Positions 22,550 through 35,630 of a stretch of 64,000 bases of DNA are shown here, piece after piece. Source of the stretch: Adiantum capillus-veneris (Eukaryota > Streptophyta > Polypodiopsida > Polypodiales > Pteridaceae); the NCBI GenBank assembly GCA_014529385.2, contig CM043944.1, positions 69,488,895-69,552,894 of the forward strand. Direction: 5' to 3'. The notes beneath the pieces were generated by a model. It saw only the letters and a list, made by a program, of their open reading frames with translations, did not search any database and was not told where the DNA came from. Every line of letters begins with the position of its first letter. Position 1 is the stretch's first letter. A program made the translations under genes and the position numbers.

Positions 22550-23364
22550 TACTCGCTAAGAAACATTGACTAATGACTAAGGTCCAAATGAGAGATGATC
22601 TGTAAAAGAGCAAGGCTATCTTATGAAGATTAAAGAACTTAGGGTTAGCTTCATTAAAGATTTCCAATGGTTAGTGTTAAAAGTCCTTTGACCCTAGGTA
22701 AGATAGGGCTATGCTTGAGGTGGGAACCCGGCCCAAGATTGAGGTGCTTGAGGTGCTTAATGACTAAGGTGCTCCATGACTAGGTGCTTGAGGGGGGTAA
22801 GGTGTTCCAAGTCAATGCTAATCTTGACTCATGAGGGGGCGAGCCCTTAAGCTAGGGTTGTGCTTGAGGTGGGAACCCAACCCTAGCTTGAGGTGCTTGT
22901 CATGATTGCTGACTAAGGTGCTAAGGTGCTCCATGAATAAGGTGCTTGAGGGGGGTAAGGTTCAAAGTTAATGCTAATCCCTACTCATGAGGGGAAGAGC
23001 CCTCATTCTAGGGGCTAGAGGGAGAACACACACACTATCACACAAGGCAAGCTTGGTGCCAAGAAGGAAAATAGGACACTTGTCAAGCTCATCCTCATGT
23101 TGCCCTCATAATGTGCCTAAAGCCTATTGGTGGTGAGCCTCCCATCAGGTCCAATGATAATTTAATTGATTTTTTTTTTTGCATTTATCAAGTCCTCTCT
23201 CTCAAAGGGGAAAGAGGGACACTTGTCCCAAGACTACCCTTGTTGCTTGATATGCACTAAGCCTATGATTTGCCAAGCTTGAGGAGGTTTAATCATATGT
23301 AAGATAGTGCTAGAAGATGCGGTCAACCAAAGCAAGGAGGGGGGTTTCTTGGGGGATATACTAT

Positions 23365-23412
<48 letters not shown>

Positions 23413-23641
23413 GTGTGAAGTGCAAAGTGCAAGAGCTCCATCTCCTTCTCCAAGCTAGTAGAGAAGTTGAGAGCCTACACCAACACTCTTGGCTATGGAA
23501 TGAAAATCCAACCAAGAGCCATTCTTCAATGATTAATCTTGCCATGTTATCCATCTCCATTACTATGCTATTATGTATGCTAGCAAGAAGCGTGATGATA
23601 AGTGAGGAACTAGTTCTTTCTCCTATGGATGTTTCTACTAT
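22550..23641 (+). repeat. 3' LTR, truncated
   Basis: It aligns with the 5' LTR from the GGTCCAAATGAGAGATGAT block onward. An internal segment with GTGCTTGAGGTGGGAACCC is repeated (22710 and 22862). A CT tract lies at 23369-23409 where the 5' LTR has a C/CA tract. Homology ends at about 23641, next to the reverse-transcriptase remnant of the second gypsy element. The purine-rich TTGGGAGAATGAAATAG near 22434 is a candidate polypurine tract. Confidence 0.7.
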
Positions 23642-26449
23642 CTCTCTCAGACCCACTGCTTTGTTCTGATGGGAGAGGTCAAAGCCACCAAGGTTTGAAC
23701 CTTGCTTGGGTCAGCTTCAATGCCCTTGGTAGAGATCACATGGCCAAGGAGAATAACCTTGATTTCACCAATGATGAAGAGAGTGGGAGCTATAAATACA
23801 AAAGTCATCAATAAAAACAAGAATTTATTTTCCAAAGAATGACTAAAAGACAAATGTCACATAGGGCTGAAAAGTGGCTAGAGCATTGTTGAGACCAAAA
23901 GGCATAACTCTTTAAGCAAAACATCCCCAAGGTGTGATGAAGGTTGTCTTCTTTTGATCTTCTTCAGTGATGCTAATTTGAAAGTATCCTGAGTAGCCAT
24001 CGCATACTGTGTAGCACTCATGTCCGGCTACCTCATTGAGAATTTATTTTGAATAGTAAGAGGAAAGTGGTCTCTCTTTGTGGCTGTATTAAGGGGCTTG
24101 TAATCAACACAAACCCTCCACTTACTATTCTTCTTGGGTGTGACTACCATTGGAGAAACCCACTCTAAGTCTTCAACATGATAGATGAAACCTGCTTCTA
24201 GGCGTTTCCTTACCTCTTTGAGCAAGGCATCTTGTTGAATTACTCCTAGCCGCCTCAGCTTCTGCACTACATGCTTACTTCCCTCCTTGAGCTTAATGTG
24301 ATGCTGAAGTATTGTGGAAAATGAGCTAAAATTACTTAGCATCAAAATATAATCTTCACGCTCCTTCCCACACAACTCACTAGAAAGCATTCGATGTAGC
24401 TTACTTGCTTCTTCTAGAGGTTGTATACCTAGTGTCTCCCCTTGGTTTGATGATGATGTATCAGGTTACTCCATCTTAGTAGGGTCCTTGAGAATGACCC
24501 CCATCACCTCAATGATATTGTCGCTTACTTTAGTCACACTATTGACTCCTCCTCTGAAGTGGTTGAAGAGTCACTACTAGAAAACTCATTCCCAGAGGTT
24601 TCTAGATCCATGTTGCATTGCCGACCTGTCTTCATGTCATAAAGTATTGTCTTCCCTTTGGCATCCTTCTTCTAGATTATGCCGATGTCCCAATCCTGCT
24701 TAGCTCTCATAGCCATAAGACAAGGGCTCCCTAGAATGATAGGATAGCCCTCCCTCTTGTGTGGCATGACAAAGATGTCCATATCTACCTTGGTGTTGAA
24801 TGCCTTTATCCTAACTGCATTTATAACACCAACACATTGAATTTTTACATTATCTGCCATTTTGGCTTAGCATGGTGCTGCCCTACTCACCTCTAAACCC
24901 AAATGGCGCATCATTTTTTCACTCATGATGCATATTTGTGTGCCACCATTGATGTAGATATTGGAGATGTGTTGCCCTTTGATGTGAGCATCCATCACTG
25001 GTAGTATGTCATCTAGATTCCTCCCAGAGATAGTCCCAACTATCTTTGGCTTTGGTTGTCTTGTGCTAACCATGTTTGTCCATTGTCTCCTCACCCTAGG
25101 TGCCAAGTGGAGTAACTAGGGCCATGTGATTTTTGGGCCCTGCACAGAAACATTTTGAATCAAATCATATGATCTAGAACATTCACCCATATAAATCTAC
25201 AATGTCAATTTTACGTCGTGACTTGGACTGCTTTTTGCTAGATTCCCCTCTAGTTTTCATCTTTTCATCTCTTTGCAAGGCTTCACCATGCCTAGCGCGC
25301 TTTACCCCCATGGCATCTACCCCTTTAACCTTGGTCTTACATTTCACCACTCTCTTGATATCCTCCTCCACTTTCTCCTTTCACTTACCTTCAAGACTAA
25401 TGACACTTACTGCCTGGTTGCCGACTGGTGGTGGGGGTAAGGGTGGAATGAGAGGTTATGGTGGTGGTGGTGGATGTGGTTGAATGGGTGGTTGTAGAAT
25501 TTTCATGGGTGGTGGTGGTGGATGTGGTTGAATGGGTGGTTGTAGAATTTTCATGGGTGGTGCTTGTTGTGGTGCCCTTGGTGGTGGTGGTCTTGCTCTC
25601 GGTGGTGAAATCTGGTTTTGTTTGGCTCCTCTGTTGAAATTCTGTCTCCTTGGATGTGGGCAGTAATACATGCCAGGGCCATCTTTCCCACAATTATAGC
25701 AGTGGTATTATTGGTTTTGACTTTTTTGTCCTCTCCCTTGCTCTTGACTGTGGTTGTGTGCATGCCCTTGTTGCATCAAATGCATAGATAGATTCTCTAG
25801 TTGAGTAGTGATGCGACTCAATAGGTCTTGTTGCTCTTTTGATGCCTCTTGTGGTTGGGTTCTCTAAGTGGTTGTTGTAGTTACTGGGGTTAGTCGGATT
25901 GAGCTTGATTCCTTTGACTCTTTGAATCTTGCTTGAATGCAGAGATTATTGTTTTTAAGGTGGGCTACTTCCACTTTCAACTCATACGTTGTACGGAATC
26001 TCCCCTTCACCTTCTCTTTAAGCGGCGACTACAGGCCAGAAATGAAACGTTCCTTCTTTAGGAAATTAGGCACTCTTTCACCTTCCTCTAGTGAGGAAAC
26101 CCATTGCTCCCACAAATCCACAAACTTGGATTCATGAGTGGCATACTCTAGCAGACTTCCCTACTTTAACTCTGTCAGTAGCTGCCATAACTTTTCTAAG
26201 GTTGTGCCTCCACCAAACCTCTTCAGGAATGCAACACGTAGTAAGTCCCATGTATCCTTGGTAGCTTGGGGAAAAGCATTGTACCAAGACTTGGCCTCTA
26301 CTTTCATCAATAGAGGAAAGATTTATAGTTGTGAGGTGTCTTCATCCTTGTTGGAAACCACACAAGAGATGTCAAAGTTATCCAGAAAATGGGTGGTTAT
26401 GTCTTCTCCCTTCTTGCCACTGAATGTGGGAAAAGAGACACTTGCCATG
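23642..26449 (-). pseudogene. Second Ty3/gypsy element: gag, protease, truncated RT
   Basis: Reading on the minus strand from about 26449, gag begins MASVSFPTFSGKKGEDITTH. A knuckle-like CYNCGKDGPGMYYC lies near 25690, lacking the usual His. Protease at 25106-24867 reads YINGGTQICIMSE, with Asn replacing the catalytic Asp of the D-G-G form. Reverse transcriptase at 24390-24028 shows VVTPKKNSKWRVCVDYKPLN. Later RT pieces (MPFGLNNALATF, FIDDFCIYSS) reach 23642, where the sequence joins the chromovirus LTR. RNase H and integrase are absent. A Pro/Thr/His-rich linker (25400-25690) contains two tandem copies of a KILQPPIQPHPPPPP stretch. Confidence 0.8.
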
Positions 26450-27156
26450 GTAGTAAATTAATGAGCAGACAATCACAAACCCTTTTTCTTTGGAATAAAT
26501 TAGTGATTCATAAAGAGAACATCACAAACCCACAACTTCAACATAAATTCCACAATTCATAGATTCATGGCCTCCCAATCTGTCTGCACACAATTTTCCA
26601 CTAGGCTGCCATAGCCATAACCCTGCAGAGAACTAGTCATAACATGAAGAGCACAACTCCAATTGGGGAACTTTAAAACTTGGAAGAAAGCTTGAAAAAT
26701 GATGGTGAGAAAATTGAAGATTACCAAAATTGAATCTACACGCTGCTACATGCAAAATTAACGCAAACAGAGAGCTGTCCCAATTCTACATGTAGAGCAG
26801 GCAAGGCGAGGCAAAAAATTGCATCAGAAACCATCAAGAAGGCACAATGAGCTAAAACCTAAAAATTTCTGGAGTTTCACTCGCAAGCACGTACAGTAGC
26901 CCGACAGCTAGCGCTATACTAGCGACTTGCCCTGCATGTACATATGCTTGCAAAAGAAATCTTAAAAACTCAAAAAAACATGTCCAAACACTCTTATGAA
27001 AGTCTATGTCAAGCCCAAATATACATTTTTTTTCAAAAAACGGGGTTCTCAAAATACGCGCAATAGAGATAACACACCGGTTTTGGGCGGCGATGGCTTG
27101 CACGACACTGGGGACATGGAACCTTGTAAGGGGCCTATCCCATGCCATCCTATTTT

Positions 27157-27223
<67 letters not shown>

Positions 27224-28079
27224 AAGAGATAGGGAGAGCACCGACGGCGCTGTCGATGCCCCCCTAGGATACTATTCATGTGCGAAGTTCAAGAGCAAGG
27301 TGTCAAAGGCTGTGAGGTGGTTCACCTACAATGGAAGAGAGGGTTGAGAATGGAAAGTCGGCCAAGTCTCTCGAGCCATGCATATATGATAAAAATGGAG
27401 TATGACATGTGTTGGAAAATGCAAAAAATACTATCATGGGGCTCTGTTGGTTCCACGAGCCAATAACACCATTTTTAAGGTTTTTTATGCTTTCTAAAGC
27501 CCTATAAAAGGGAGTTCGCATGCAGTTACAAGGGATTTCTTCCATTTTGAAGATTTTTGGCCATTTTGGAGGGCTTTTGTCCATTTTGAAGCTTTTTAGA
27601 GCCATTTATTCTCTCTTGTTGAGCGTCGAGCCGGATTGTGTACTGTCGAGTTGCGGCTATGGAGTTGTGGTGCTGATGCAGGGCCAAGAGGGCTATCGGA
27701 TTGTTGTTTTGAGCTCGCCGAGGGTGTGTCGGCTTGGAGCTAGAGCTGTATATGGTCGGGTTTGTTGAAAAGAAGCCATCATTATTGTGCATCTAGTGAT
27801 TCCCCCTTGCCCCTTCTCTTCTTCGTTGTGTGCATGTGTTTTTGGGAGTGTGTTGGTAGTTCTACTCAATGGTGTGTTATGCCCAAAGGGATTGAGAGAG
27901 ATTGTGTGTGTGATGAAGGCCATGAATCAAGCTGTACGGGATGATTGGGCTTTGTTTGTATTGTCGTATAGAGTGTGTGTGTACGGTGGTTTGCCTGTGA
28001 GTCATGTGAGTTTTGAAGGTGAACTCTAGTGTTTAGGGGTACTTTTTATATCTTGGGCTATAGAGAGGCGTGTTGACTG
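26450..28079. other. Spacer with long GA tract
   Basis: It holds the probable leader or LTR flank of the minus-strand gypsy element (26450-26850) and a (GA) tract at about 27159-27221. The stretch 27280-28030 has no recognisable domain. Short ORFs here are not conserved as far as I can judge. Confidence 0.4.
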
Positions 28080-30235
28080 TGTGCCGAGTGGGATCCCTTT
28101 TCCCCCTTCCCACCCTTGGGTCCTCAAAGCCAAACAATTAGCGATTGTGCCGTCCTGGACCGATGAGATGGGAACAGATGGCCATAAAACTTTCCGAGGG
28201 CAAGGGAAGAACACAAATCCCAAACCGTGCAAAGTTTCATGGCCAAAATCTGTCTCGATGGCAAGGGCCACACAATCGCTAATTTTTGGATGTTGGGTCC
28301 TTGGTAAGCCCAAAGCCAAAAAATTGGTGATTGTGCCACCCGTGGATTGATGAGACGGGAATAGATGGCCATGAAACTTTGCAATGACGGGGGAAGAACA
28401 ATTATCCTTGCAAAGTGAAAAACTTCATGGCCATCGCAATGTGTCTCGATGGTCCATGATGACACACTTGCCAATATTTGGTCGTTGGGCCCTTTGCGAG
28501 CCCAAAGCCAAAAAGTTAGCAATTTTGTTGCCCTCGACTGACGATATGGAAACGGATAGCCATGAAACTTTGTGGGGGTAGGGGAAACATACTAATCCCT
28601 ATCCCTATAAGGTTTTATGGCCATCACATTTCGTCTCCATGGTCAAGGGTGACACAATCGCCAATTTTTTGCCATTGGGCCTTTGGTGAGTCTAAAGCCA
28701 AAAAAATGGTGATTGTGACGCCTTGGATTGATCAGACGGAAACGGATGGCCAAAAAACTTTGCAAGGGGAGGGAAAGCAGACTAATCTTTGCTTGTGCAA
28801 AGTTTCATGGCCATCACAACATTCAAGGGCGGCATAATAACGAACTTTTGGCACAATCGTTAATTTTTTGCCATTGCACCCTTGGCGAGCACAAAGCCAA
28901 AAAAAATGGCAATGGTGCCACACTGGACCGAGGAGACCGTAAAAAATGGCCATGAAACTTTAATGTGGAAAGGGAAGAACACTATTCCCTACCTTTGCAA
29001 AGTCTCATGGCTGTTACAATCCGTCTTGATGGTAAAGGGAAACACAATCACCAATTTTTGGCCGTTAGGCCCTTGGTGAGCCCATAGCCGAAAAAGTGGC
29101 AGTTGTGCCGCCCTAGACTGAGGAGACGAGAATGGATGGCCATGGAACATTGCAAGGGTAGGGAAAAAAAATTAATTCATGCCCTTGCAAAGTTTCATGG
29201 CCATTGAAATTTGGCTCGATGGTCAAGGATGGCACAATCGCCAATTTTTGTCTGTTGGTCCCTTAGCAAGCCCAAAGCCAAAAATTTGGCAATTTTGATG
29301 CCTTAGGCCGACTAGACGAGAGCAGATGGATATGAATATTTTCAAAGGTAGGATAAGCACACTAATCTTAGCCCCCAAAATATCTCATGGCCATCTCAAT
29401 CCGTCTCGACGGTTAGGGATAGCAGAATCACCGAGTTTTTTATGTTAGGCCCTTCACGAGCCCAAAGCCAAAGAAATAGCAATTGTGTCACCCTGGAGAA
29501 ATGAGATGGGCATGTATGGACATGAATTTTTGCAATGGCAAGGGAATCACACTAAGACCCACCCATGAAAATCTCTACGGCCATCTCAATCCATCTCGAC
29601 ATTCAAGAGTGGCACAATCTCCAACTTTTGGCCGTTGGGCCCTTCACGAGCTGAAAGCCAAAAAATTAGAGATTGTGCCACCCTAGACCGACAAATGGGA
29701 ATGGATGGCTATGAAACTTTGTGTGGGTAGGGGAAGCACTCAAATACCCAACCTTGCAAAGTTTCATGGCCATCGTAATCCGTCTCAACGGTCAAGGAAG
29801 CACAATAATTAATTTTTGGTCGTTGGGCCTTGTACCGACGAGACGGGAACGGATGGCAATGAAACATTGCGGGGATAGAGAAGAAACACTAATCCTTGCC
29901 CTTTAAAAGTTTCATGGCCATTGCAATTTGGCTTGATGGTAAAGGATGGCATAGTCGCGAATTTTTGGCTGTTGGGTCCTTGGCAAGCCCAAAGCCAAAA
30001 AAATGGCAATTATGATGCCTTGGATTGAAAAGGTGGGAGTGGATGGCCATGATAATTTGTGGGGGTAGGGAAAACACACTAATCCAAATCCATGGAAGTT
30101 TTCATAGCCATCCCAATCCATATTGATGGTCAGGGATGGCAAAATTTCCAATTTGCTGATGTTGGGTCCTTGTCGAGCTCAAAGCCAAAAAATTAGCCAC
30201 TGTGTCATCTTGGACCGGCAACACGAGAATGGACT
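28080..30235. repeat. ~190-bp tandem repeat array, block 1
   Basis: About eleven diverged head-to-tail units share the core GCCCAAAGCCAAAAAATTGG, then a GACGGGAACGGATGGCCATG-type segment and GCAAAGTTTCATGGCCATC. The core recurs near 28308, 28500, 28688, 28888, 29078, 29268, 29458, 29646, 29985 and 30175, a spacing of about 190 bases. The ORFs over it on both strands are by-products. It behaves like an old satellite. Confidence 0.9.
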
Positions 30236-30255
30236 TTGTCTTTTCCATTCCTATT

Positions 30256-30477
30256 CCAATTACTTGCTCATGGAGGTACTAGAATAATTCAGTCCCTTGC
30301 TCATGTTTCTTCTCAGCTCCCATGTGATGGTGGTAGCTACTGCATGTGGCGGTGTTGTATACTTTTCCAATTACTTGCTCATGGAGGTACTAGAATAATT
30401 CAGTCCCTTGCTCATGTTTCTTCTCAGTTCCCATGTGATGGTGGTAGCTACTGCATGTGGCGGTGTTGTATACTTTT
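30256..30477. repeat. 111-bp tandem duplication (two copies)
   Basis: Two adjacent copies start CCAATTACTTGCTCATGG at 30256 and 30367 and are nearly identical. They lie at the junction between satellite block 1 and the minus-strand retroelement fragment. Confidence 0.9.
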
Positions 30478-30481
30478 GCGG

Positions 30482-31072
30482 TCACTTTCTGCATACATGG
30501 AAGTAATGATTATATAGCTTGTAGATCTTTGTTGCCCTTGGATCCACTAGGTCTTTGAAAGTGGGGTTGGTTCTCTTGTGAGAGTACACCTCTATTGTAT
30601 CTCTTCTTTCTCTGACTGAGCTACCAGCATTGTGTAGCCCCAAAGCATCCACAATGATTTGAGGGGTGATGACCACCTTGGTTTTCTGGCCATCTAAAGC
30701 AGTAATCATTGCCTTGCCATCCTTTTGAATAGAGCTAGCTAGATCATAAACTCTTTGAGTATCCACACCCACTGGTTGTGCTGTGAAGAAGTTGTGAAAA
30801 TCAACTCTCTTTAGCTAGTTGAGGGTCTCCTTCTTATTGACATAGTCCATGATTTCTCATGGATTCATGGGGATATCCACGGTATTTCCGTGTGGGTCTG
30901 TGAAAGTGCCTTGGTAAATTGTCAGCCCCTCATTCTCTAGTGTTCCTTCATCCACCCAAGCCTTTGTTAGCTTCAATGTCTCACTCGGGATTGTGTAGGA
31001 CTCTACTGCGGCAATTAGGTCTTTTAAGGATATTCTCTTCGACTTGCTGGCTTCCATTGATCTTGCACGCAC
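30482..31072 (-). pseudogene. Retroelement 5' ORF fragment, unclassified
   Basis: The minus strand reads MRARSMEASKSKRISLKDLI at 31072, then to about 30482 through two in-frame stops (near 30857 and 30815), ending KIYKLYNHYFHVCRK. I recognise no domain. Its position, reading away from an LTR-like region, suggests the first ORF of a gypsy-type element. The stops show decay. Confidence 0.45.
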
Positions 31073-31230
31073 TCCAAGTGCAAAAGTTAGCAGTGTTTAC
31101 AAAATCTAGAATTTTCTTAGTTCTTAGCTATTTAAATGAATTCAAAAATAAAACATAAGCTAATTAGGGCCTAAGGGTGCTATGCATGTGGTCAAAAGTG
31201 CATTTTGGGTGCAGATTTATGATGTGAGAT

Positions 31231-33736
31231 ATCATACGCGTATGATGTCCAAATGATTATAATGAGGCGATTTTTGATATGTGCATAGCTCATAGAATGT
31301 ACATCATAGATATATGCTTGAATTTCAATTTGGATGTCATTTGGGCAAGATGTTACCATTATGACTCCTTTTAGGACTTGAATTTTGATTTTGGCTAAGT
31401 TTTGAGCAAGTGAGGTTCAAATGGGATGAAACTTGGTAGATGCTCTCATAATCATGTAATGAAGTCTCAGAATAACTCAAGTTAGCTCCTCAATTCATAT
31501 TTAACACTAGGTTGGTAATGGGACACTTTTATGTCCTGGGACACTTTTATGTCCTGTTAAGTGACCATTTTCCTTGAATTATGTCAAGAGTTTCAAAATG
31601 GATTTTGAGGTGCTATCTGTCTAAAAATTTGTCTCATGAGTTGAAAAAAACTCGACATTTTTTTGGAATATCAATTCCATCTTTAACCTTGTCCTTACAC
31701 AACATTTCACAACCTAAACTGTGTGAAAAAACGGGTCCTGTTTTTGGCTTTTTTCAACTTTTTGCAACTATACCACTCTAGAATTCATGTTTGTGAGGTC
31801 TATAATGCTAAAGAACTATCTTTAGTAGTCCTTAACATGTCCTGATGCTTCTAGGGAGAAATAAATGTTAAAGTTTTAAGTTCTCACCAAATTACAAAAA
31901 TTGTCAAATCCTGTTTTTTAGCCAATTTTAGCTCTTCTATGATTTTTTTGGTGGCTTTCATGATATCCAAATGCAGTTTTGATTTTCTATGTCGCATATT
32001 GTAACATAAATCTAATATTCCTTGAGTTTTGGGGCACCTAATACCCTATTTTTCATAGTAGACAACGATGGTTGATTTTTTCAATTATAGAAGAAAACGA
32101 AACATTCTAGTATATCAAGTATAGCTTTTTCAATATTGTTAGTTTCTGGTGACAACTACATGCATTTTGTAGGTAGTAATCATATCTAGTCATAAGGATC
32201 AAATTTGGCTAGATATTGAATAGTTTCTATGGGATTCTACAACTCATAATGTTGAACCCAGTTTTTTCATGTTTGCTGTATTTAGCACTTCATCTTTGTC
32301 CCCAAGATTCCCCTTGGTAAGAGATGTATTATTCTTTTGACATGCTCCATGGCTCCTTATGAACCTTAAGGACAATAGGAAACTAAGAAAACATGCATAT
32401 ATTATTTGTATTGAGCGTGGCTATAGAAACTTTGATGATAGGTGTGCAGAATGGTAAAAATTCAACTTTTTTGTACCTATTTCTTCTGGAAAAACAAAAA
32501 ATAGTGAGTGAGAAGGAATCATATGTTCTGATCACCAACCCATTGAAGTTAACTAGGGAATTTATCTCAAGTCCTACAAAAATCCCTAATCTTATTTTTA
32601 TGCAACAAAGCGTAAGAAATGACTGTTTTGATGAAAATGTACTGGTCCATCAACTTTGGAGGCTTGGTGTGACCAAAAGATGAGAAATTTTACAAGTTTC
32701 TTATTTTTTCCATGTGTAGTAGGCCTTGAACTATAACCTCATGAAAGGATTTTACAAAATGAGTGGATCTACTATGGTTTTGGAGGTTTTTTTCAAAACC
32801 CTGAAAGGACACTTTTATGTCCTGTTAGGTTACCAACCTAGTGTTAAGCTATGGAAACATCATACACGTATGATGCCTACTTTGTCCAAAGAGGCTCAAA
32901 CTTGTACCAGAGCTGGGTTTTAGCTTGGCATAGATCATGTGGTATCAGACTGTGACTTGGAAGTTTATTCATGTGTTTGAAGCCAAAAATTAAGTGTATA
33001 GTATCTGAGTTCCAAAACTTGGGTTTGGATGGGTACAAAGAGTTGAAACTTGATGGAACTTGAGCTATGAGCTGAGAATGATGGGATAAAGGCATTGGAA
33101 GTGAAGAATTCTCCCAAGTTGAACATTTTGGCTTTTGGAGACATCATACGCATATGAAATCAACTTTGACATTTTTGGCCCAAACTTGACCTGTAGGATC
33201 CTTAAGTGATGGGTAAATTTCTAATCATCTCAGATTTTGATTTAGAGGTGGATTCATGGGGTTGGGGCCATAAATTGTGTCTTAGGCCAAGATTTTTGAT
33301 TTTTGGGTCCAAGTGGTCACAAGCTTGCTCAAAATGGTCCAAATTAAACATATGGCCTTTATAATATGCGGTGAACATACTTAGATGAAGAAAGTTGAGT
33401 TTGGCATCTATATGAGTGGAGATACATTATACGTGTATATTATACGTGTATCATGTCTCATGTGAAGAATTTCAATTGTGATGATATGAGCATGATGTGT
33501 ATGAAAATTACAATGCCTGTTTCAAGTTTCACCTTGTTTGGAGCACTTTTGGTAGGTCTAAGGACAATTTGTTAAGTTAGGCCTAGACTTTGTGTTTTTT
33601 GGGTATTGGACACCCTAACTAGCTCCAAACCCTATGAAACTTTGTGAGCTTCATGTTTAGAGTATGCACAATGTGCTTGTCAATTCAATGTAAATCATGT
33701 GCAAAAGCTGGCTATGAGACATCATATGTGCATGAT
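31231..33736. repeat. Five periodic ATCATACGCGTATGAT-type palindromes
   Basis: Palindromes lie at 31231-31246, 32859-32874, 33143-33158, about 33437-33457 and 33721-33736. After subtracting the TTAA element, their spacings are about 281, 284, 296 and 282 bases. The flanks GAGACATC and GATGTCTACTTTG are shared by several. They mark one repeat unit each and could be protein-binding sites. Confidence 0.75.
31501..32847 (+). mobile_element. TTAA-flanked DNA element, copy 2
   Basis: It begins TTAACACTAGGTTGGTAA and ends TTACCAACCTAGTGTTAA, with a subterminal GGACACTTTTATGTCCTG block at both ends. It is the inverted copy of 2168-3496, with small indels. The conserved 96-residue ORF lies at 32393-32683 (plus), with no known family. 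It interrupts one period of the ~283-bp repeat, so it is younger than that array. Confidence 0.85.
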
Positions 33737-35630
33737 GTCTACTTTGAGAAGAATTGAATTTGATGCTTTGGAGTGTTTTGTGCTTGTGGCTTAAGCCTTA
33801 ATTTGCTAGTTTTCAACTTAAAAAGCCAAATATTTAACTAGAAAATTCCTCTTTGGCATTTCAAGCTCTGGAATGGATTTTTTGCATTTGGTGATGACTT
33901 TCCGTGATGATTCTTCTTGAGCTCAATCAACCAAGCTTGTAAATGTAGTGGGGCACCTTTCCATGGCTTCGGTGTAGCTTTGGCCTTAAGAATACCATTT
34001 TTGGTGATTTATCCCTCAAGTTGCATCTTTTTTTGTGAGAACAGAGTCGAAAACAATTTTCCTTGATGCTTGACCATACATTTTGGTTGTCGATGGTATG
34101 CCGATAATGTTCGTCAAGTTTCGTGGCAAACGGAAGCATTGTTTGGCCATGAGAGCCAAATGACGTTTTGTGTGTGTGATGCCTAGCTTGATGTTTTGAC
34201 CTACTTCTGGTATTTTGACTATGGATGAAATTATATAAGTTTGTAGATAACCTTGAGGAGCACCTACTCATGAAGTTTGGTGCCATTCTAACAACTTGTT
34301 CTAGATTGACTTCTGCAGACTCCGAGAAGTTAGGGTTTTTCTTGATGACCTAAACCAGCATTAGAGGGCATAGACATGCTCATCTAGCTTAGGGTTAGCC
34401 CCCTTTTAAATTTTTTAACCATCGGGCTAGTGGTTATTGAGTTACAATCCCGTTTCAGTCTCTTCTTGGTGATGCCACATTGCCGCTTTCATGGGTTTTT
34501 TGCATTGAAGTTATCATAGAACAAGAAGAGCATATGGTAACAAGCCTAGCTCTCATTTTTGACCCTGATTGGTGTCTCATGTGCATCGTATGAAGCCGTA
34601 CAATATCTGCACGCTCTACGTATCTCAAGCTCTCTCTAACTGTGAATAGTGAAAATGGCGCAGTAAGTGGGCCCCACAATATCTTATATCAGGGGTCCCC
34701 GAGCCACTCGCCACAAAATTTGACATGTGATTCTATCTTGTTGCAAAATGCACTTTTGGCTAAAACATTTCTCCATTTGGACTCCGTTTGTTCCATTTCC
34801 AAAAAAATTAGCATCTCGTCCAAAAACTGGTCGAATCAGGCTTTCTATAACATTTTCATAATTGCACCCCAGCTTCACCATATGTTTCCCTTGACTTGTT
34901 GATCACTCTTTTAAATTAGTTGGGTTTGAATTGAGAATGCCCCCCCTCCCCCCCCCCAGTCGACAGACGACAGTGTAACGCCCTAGGGTATGTGTTGTGC
35001 ATGCGTATCAATATGTGCTAATGCCAGCCAGGTACTGCGGCCCTATATGCATACTCGGTCAATGCATGGAAAAAATGAATGCTGTGTGAGAGGAGAATAT
35101 ATGAAATGTTCTTATTGGAATTTGATGTTGAGGTTTTCAATTAGGACTATACCAATAGTAGAGCGATGAAATAAATTTGTTCTAAATGTGCCACTGTTGT
35201 TTGATTGACAATGGGTGCCTTTCTTCTCCTAATTTATGTTGCATCTTCTGGTGACATTCTTGTTTGAATCCAAGATTCACACATGTCGTTTTCATGTGTT
35301 GGAATTTGTTTAAGTATCCAAAACTGACTTAATTGTTTTGAAGTTGGCCCAGATTTCTTGGGTGCCCAAATCTGCTTCAGGTTTTGTTGTGGGTTATATT
35401 ACTTTGGTTTTTGTTGGATTTGAGGGGTTTGTACTGAAGGGGGATCCTGGTTGTGTCGCTTTGGAATCTAGATGTGTGCTTGATTATATTGTGTAACAAT
35501 AAACTTCTTCGACACCCATACTTGATACTGTTGGGTTTGTTTCTAGAGTCTACCATTTGTCTTTGTTGAGGTAGCTTGAAGTTTTTTCTGTTGTAATTGT
35601 GCAGCCTCTTCCTTCTTAACCTAGACTTGT

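Larger units (their letters stand above)
15205..23641 (+). mobile_element. Ty3/gypsy chromovirus, decayed, with both LTRs
   Basis: The element has a 5' LTR, a primer-binding-site-like sequence, gag, protease, reverse transcriptase, RNase H, integrase and a chromodomain-like end, then a 3' LTR in the same orientation. The order PR-RT-RH-IN is that of Ty3/gypsy, and the chromodomain places it among chromoviruses. All coding parts carry stops, and a SINE lies in gag. The 3' LTR stops short at about 23641, where a different gypsy element begins. Confidence 0.85.
31100..35560 (-). repeat. LTR-like non-coding region with ~283-bp periodicity
   Basis: About 4.4 kb lacks conserved coding sequence and lies between a retroelement pol end (36.3 kb, minus) and a 5' ORF (31.07 kb, minus). 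That is the position of an LTR in a tandem internal-LTR-internal arrangement. Part of it (31.2-33.8 kb) contains five diverged periods of about 283 bases once the 1347-bp TTAA insert is removed. A C-rich run lies near 34940. LTR ends are not defined. Confidence 0.45.
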
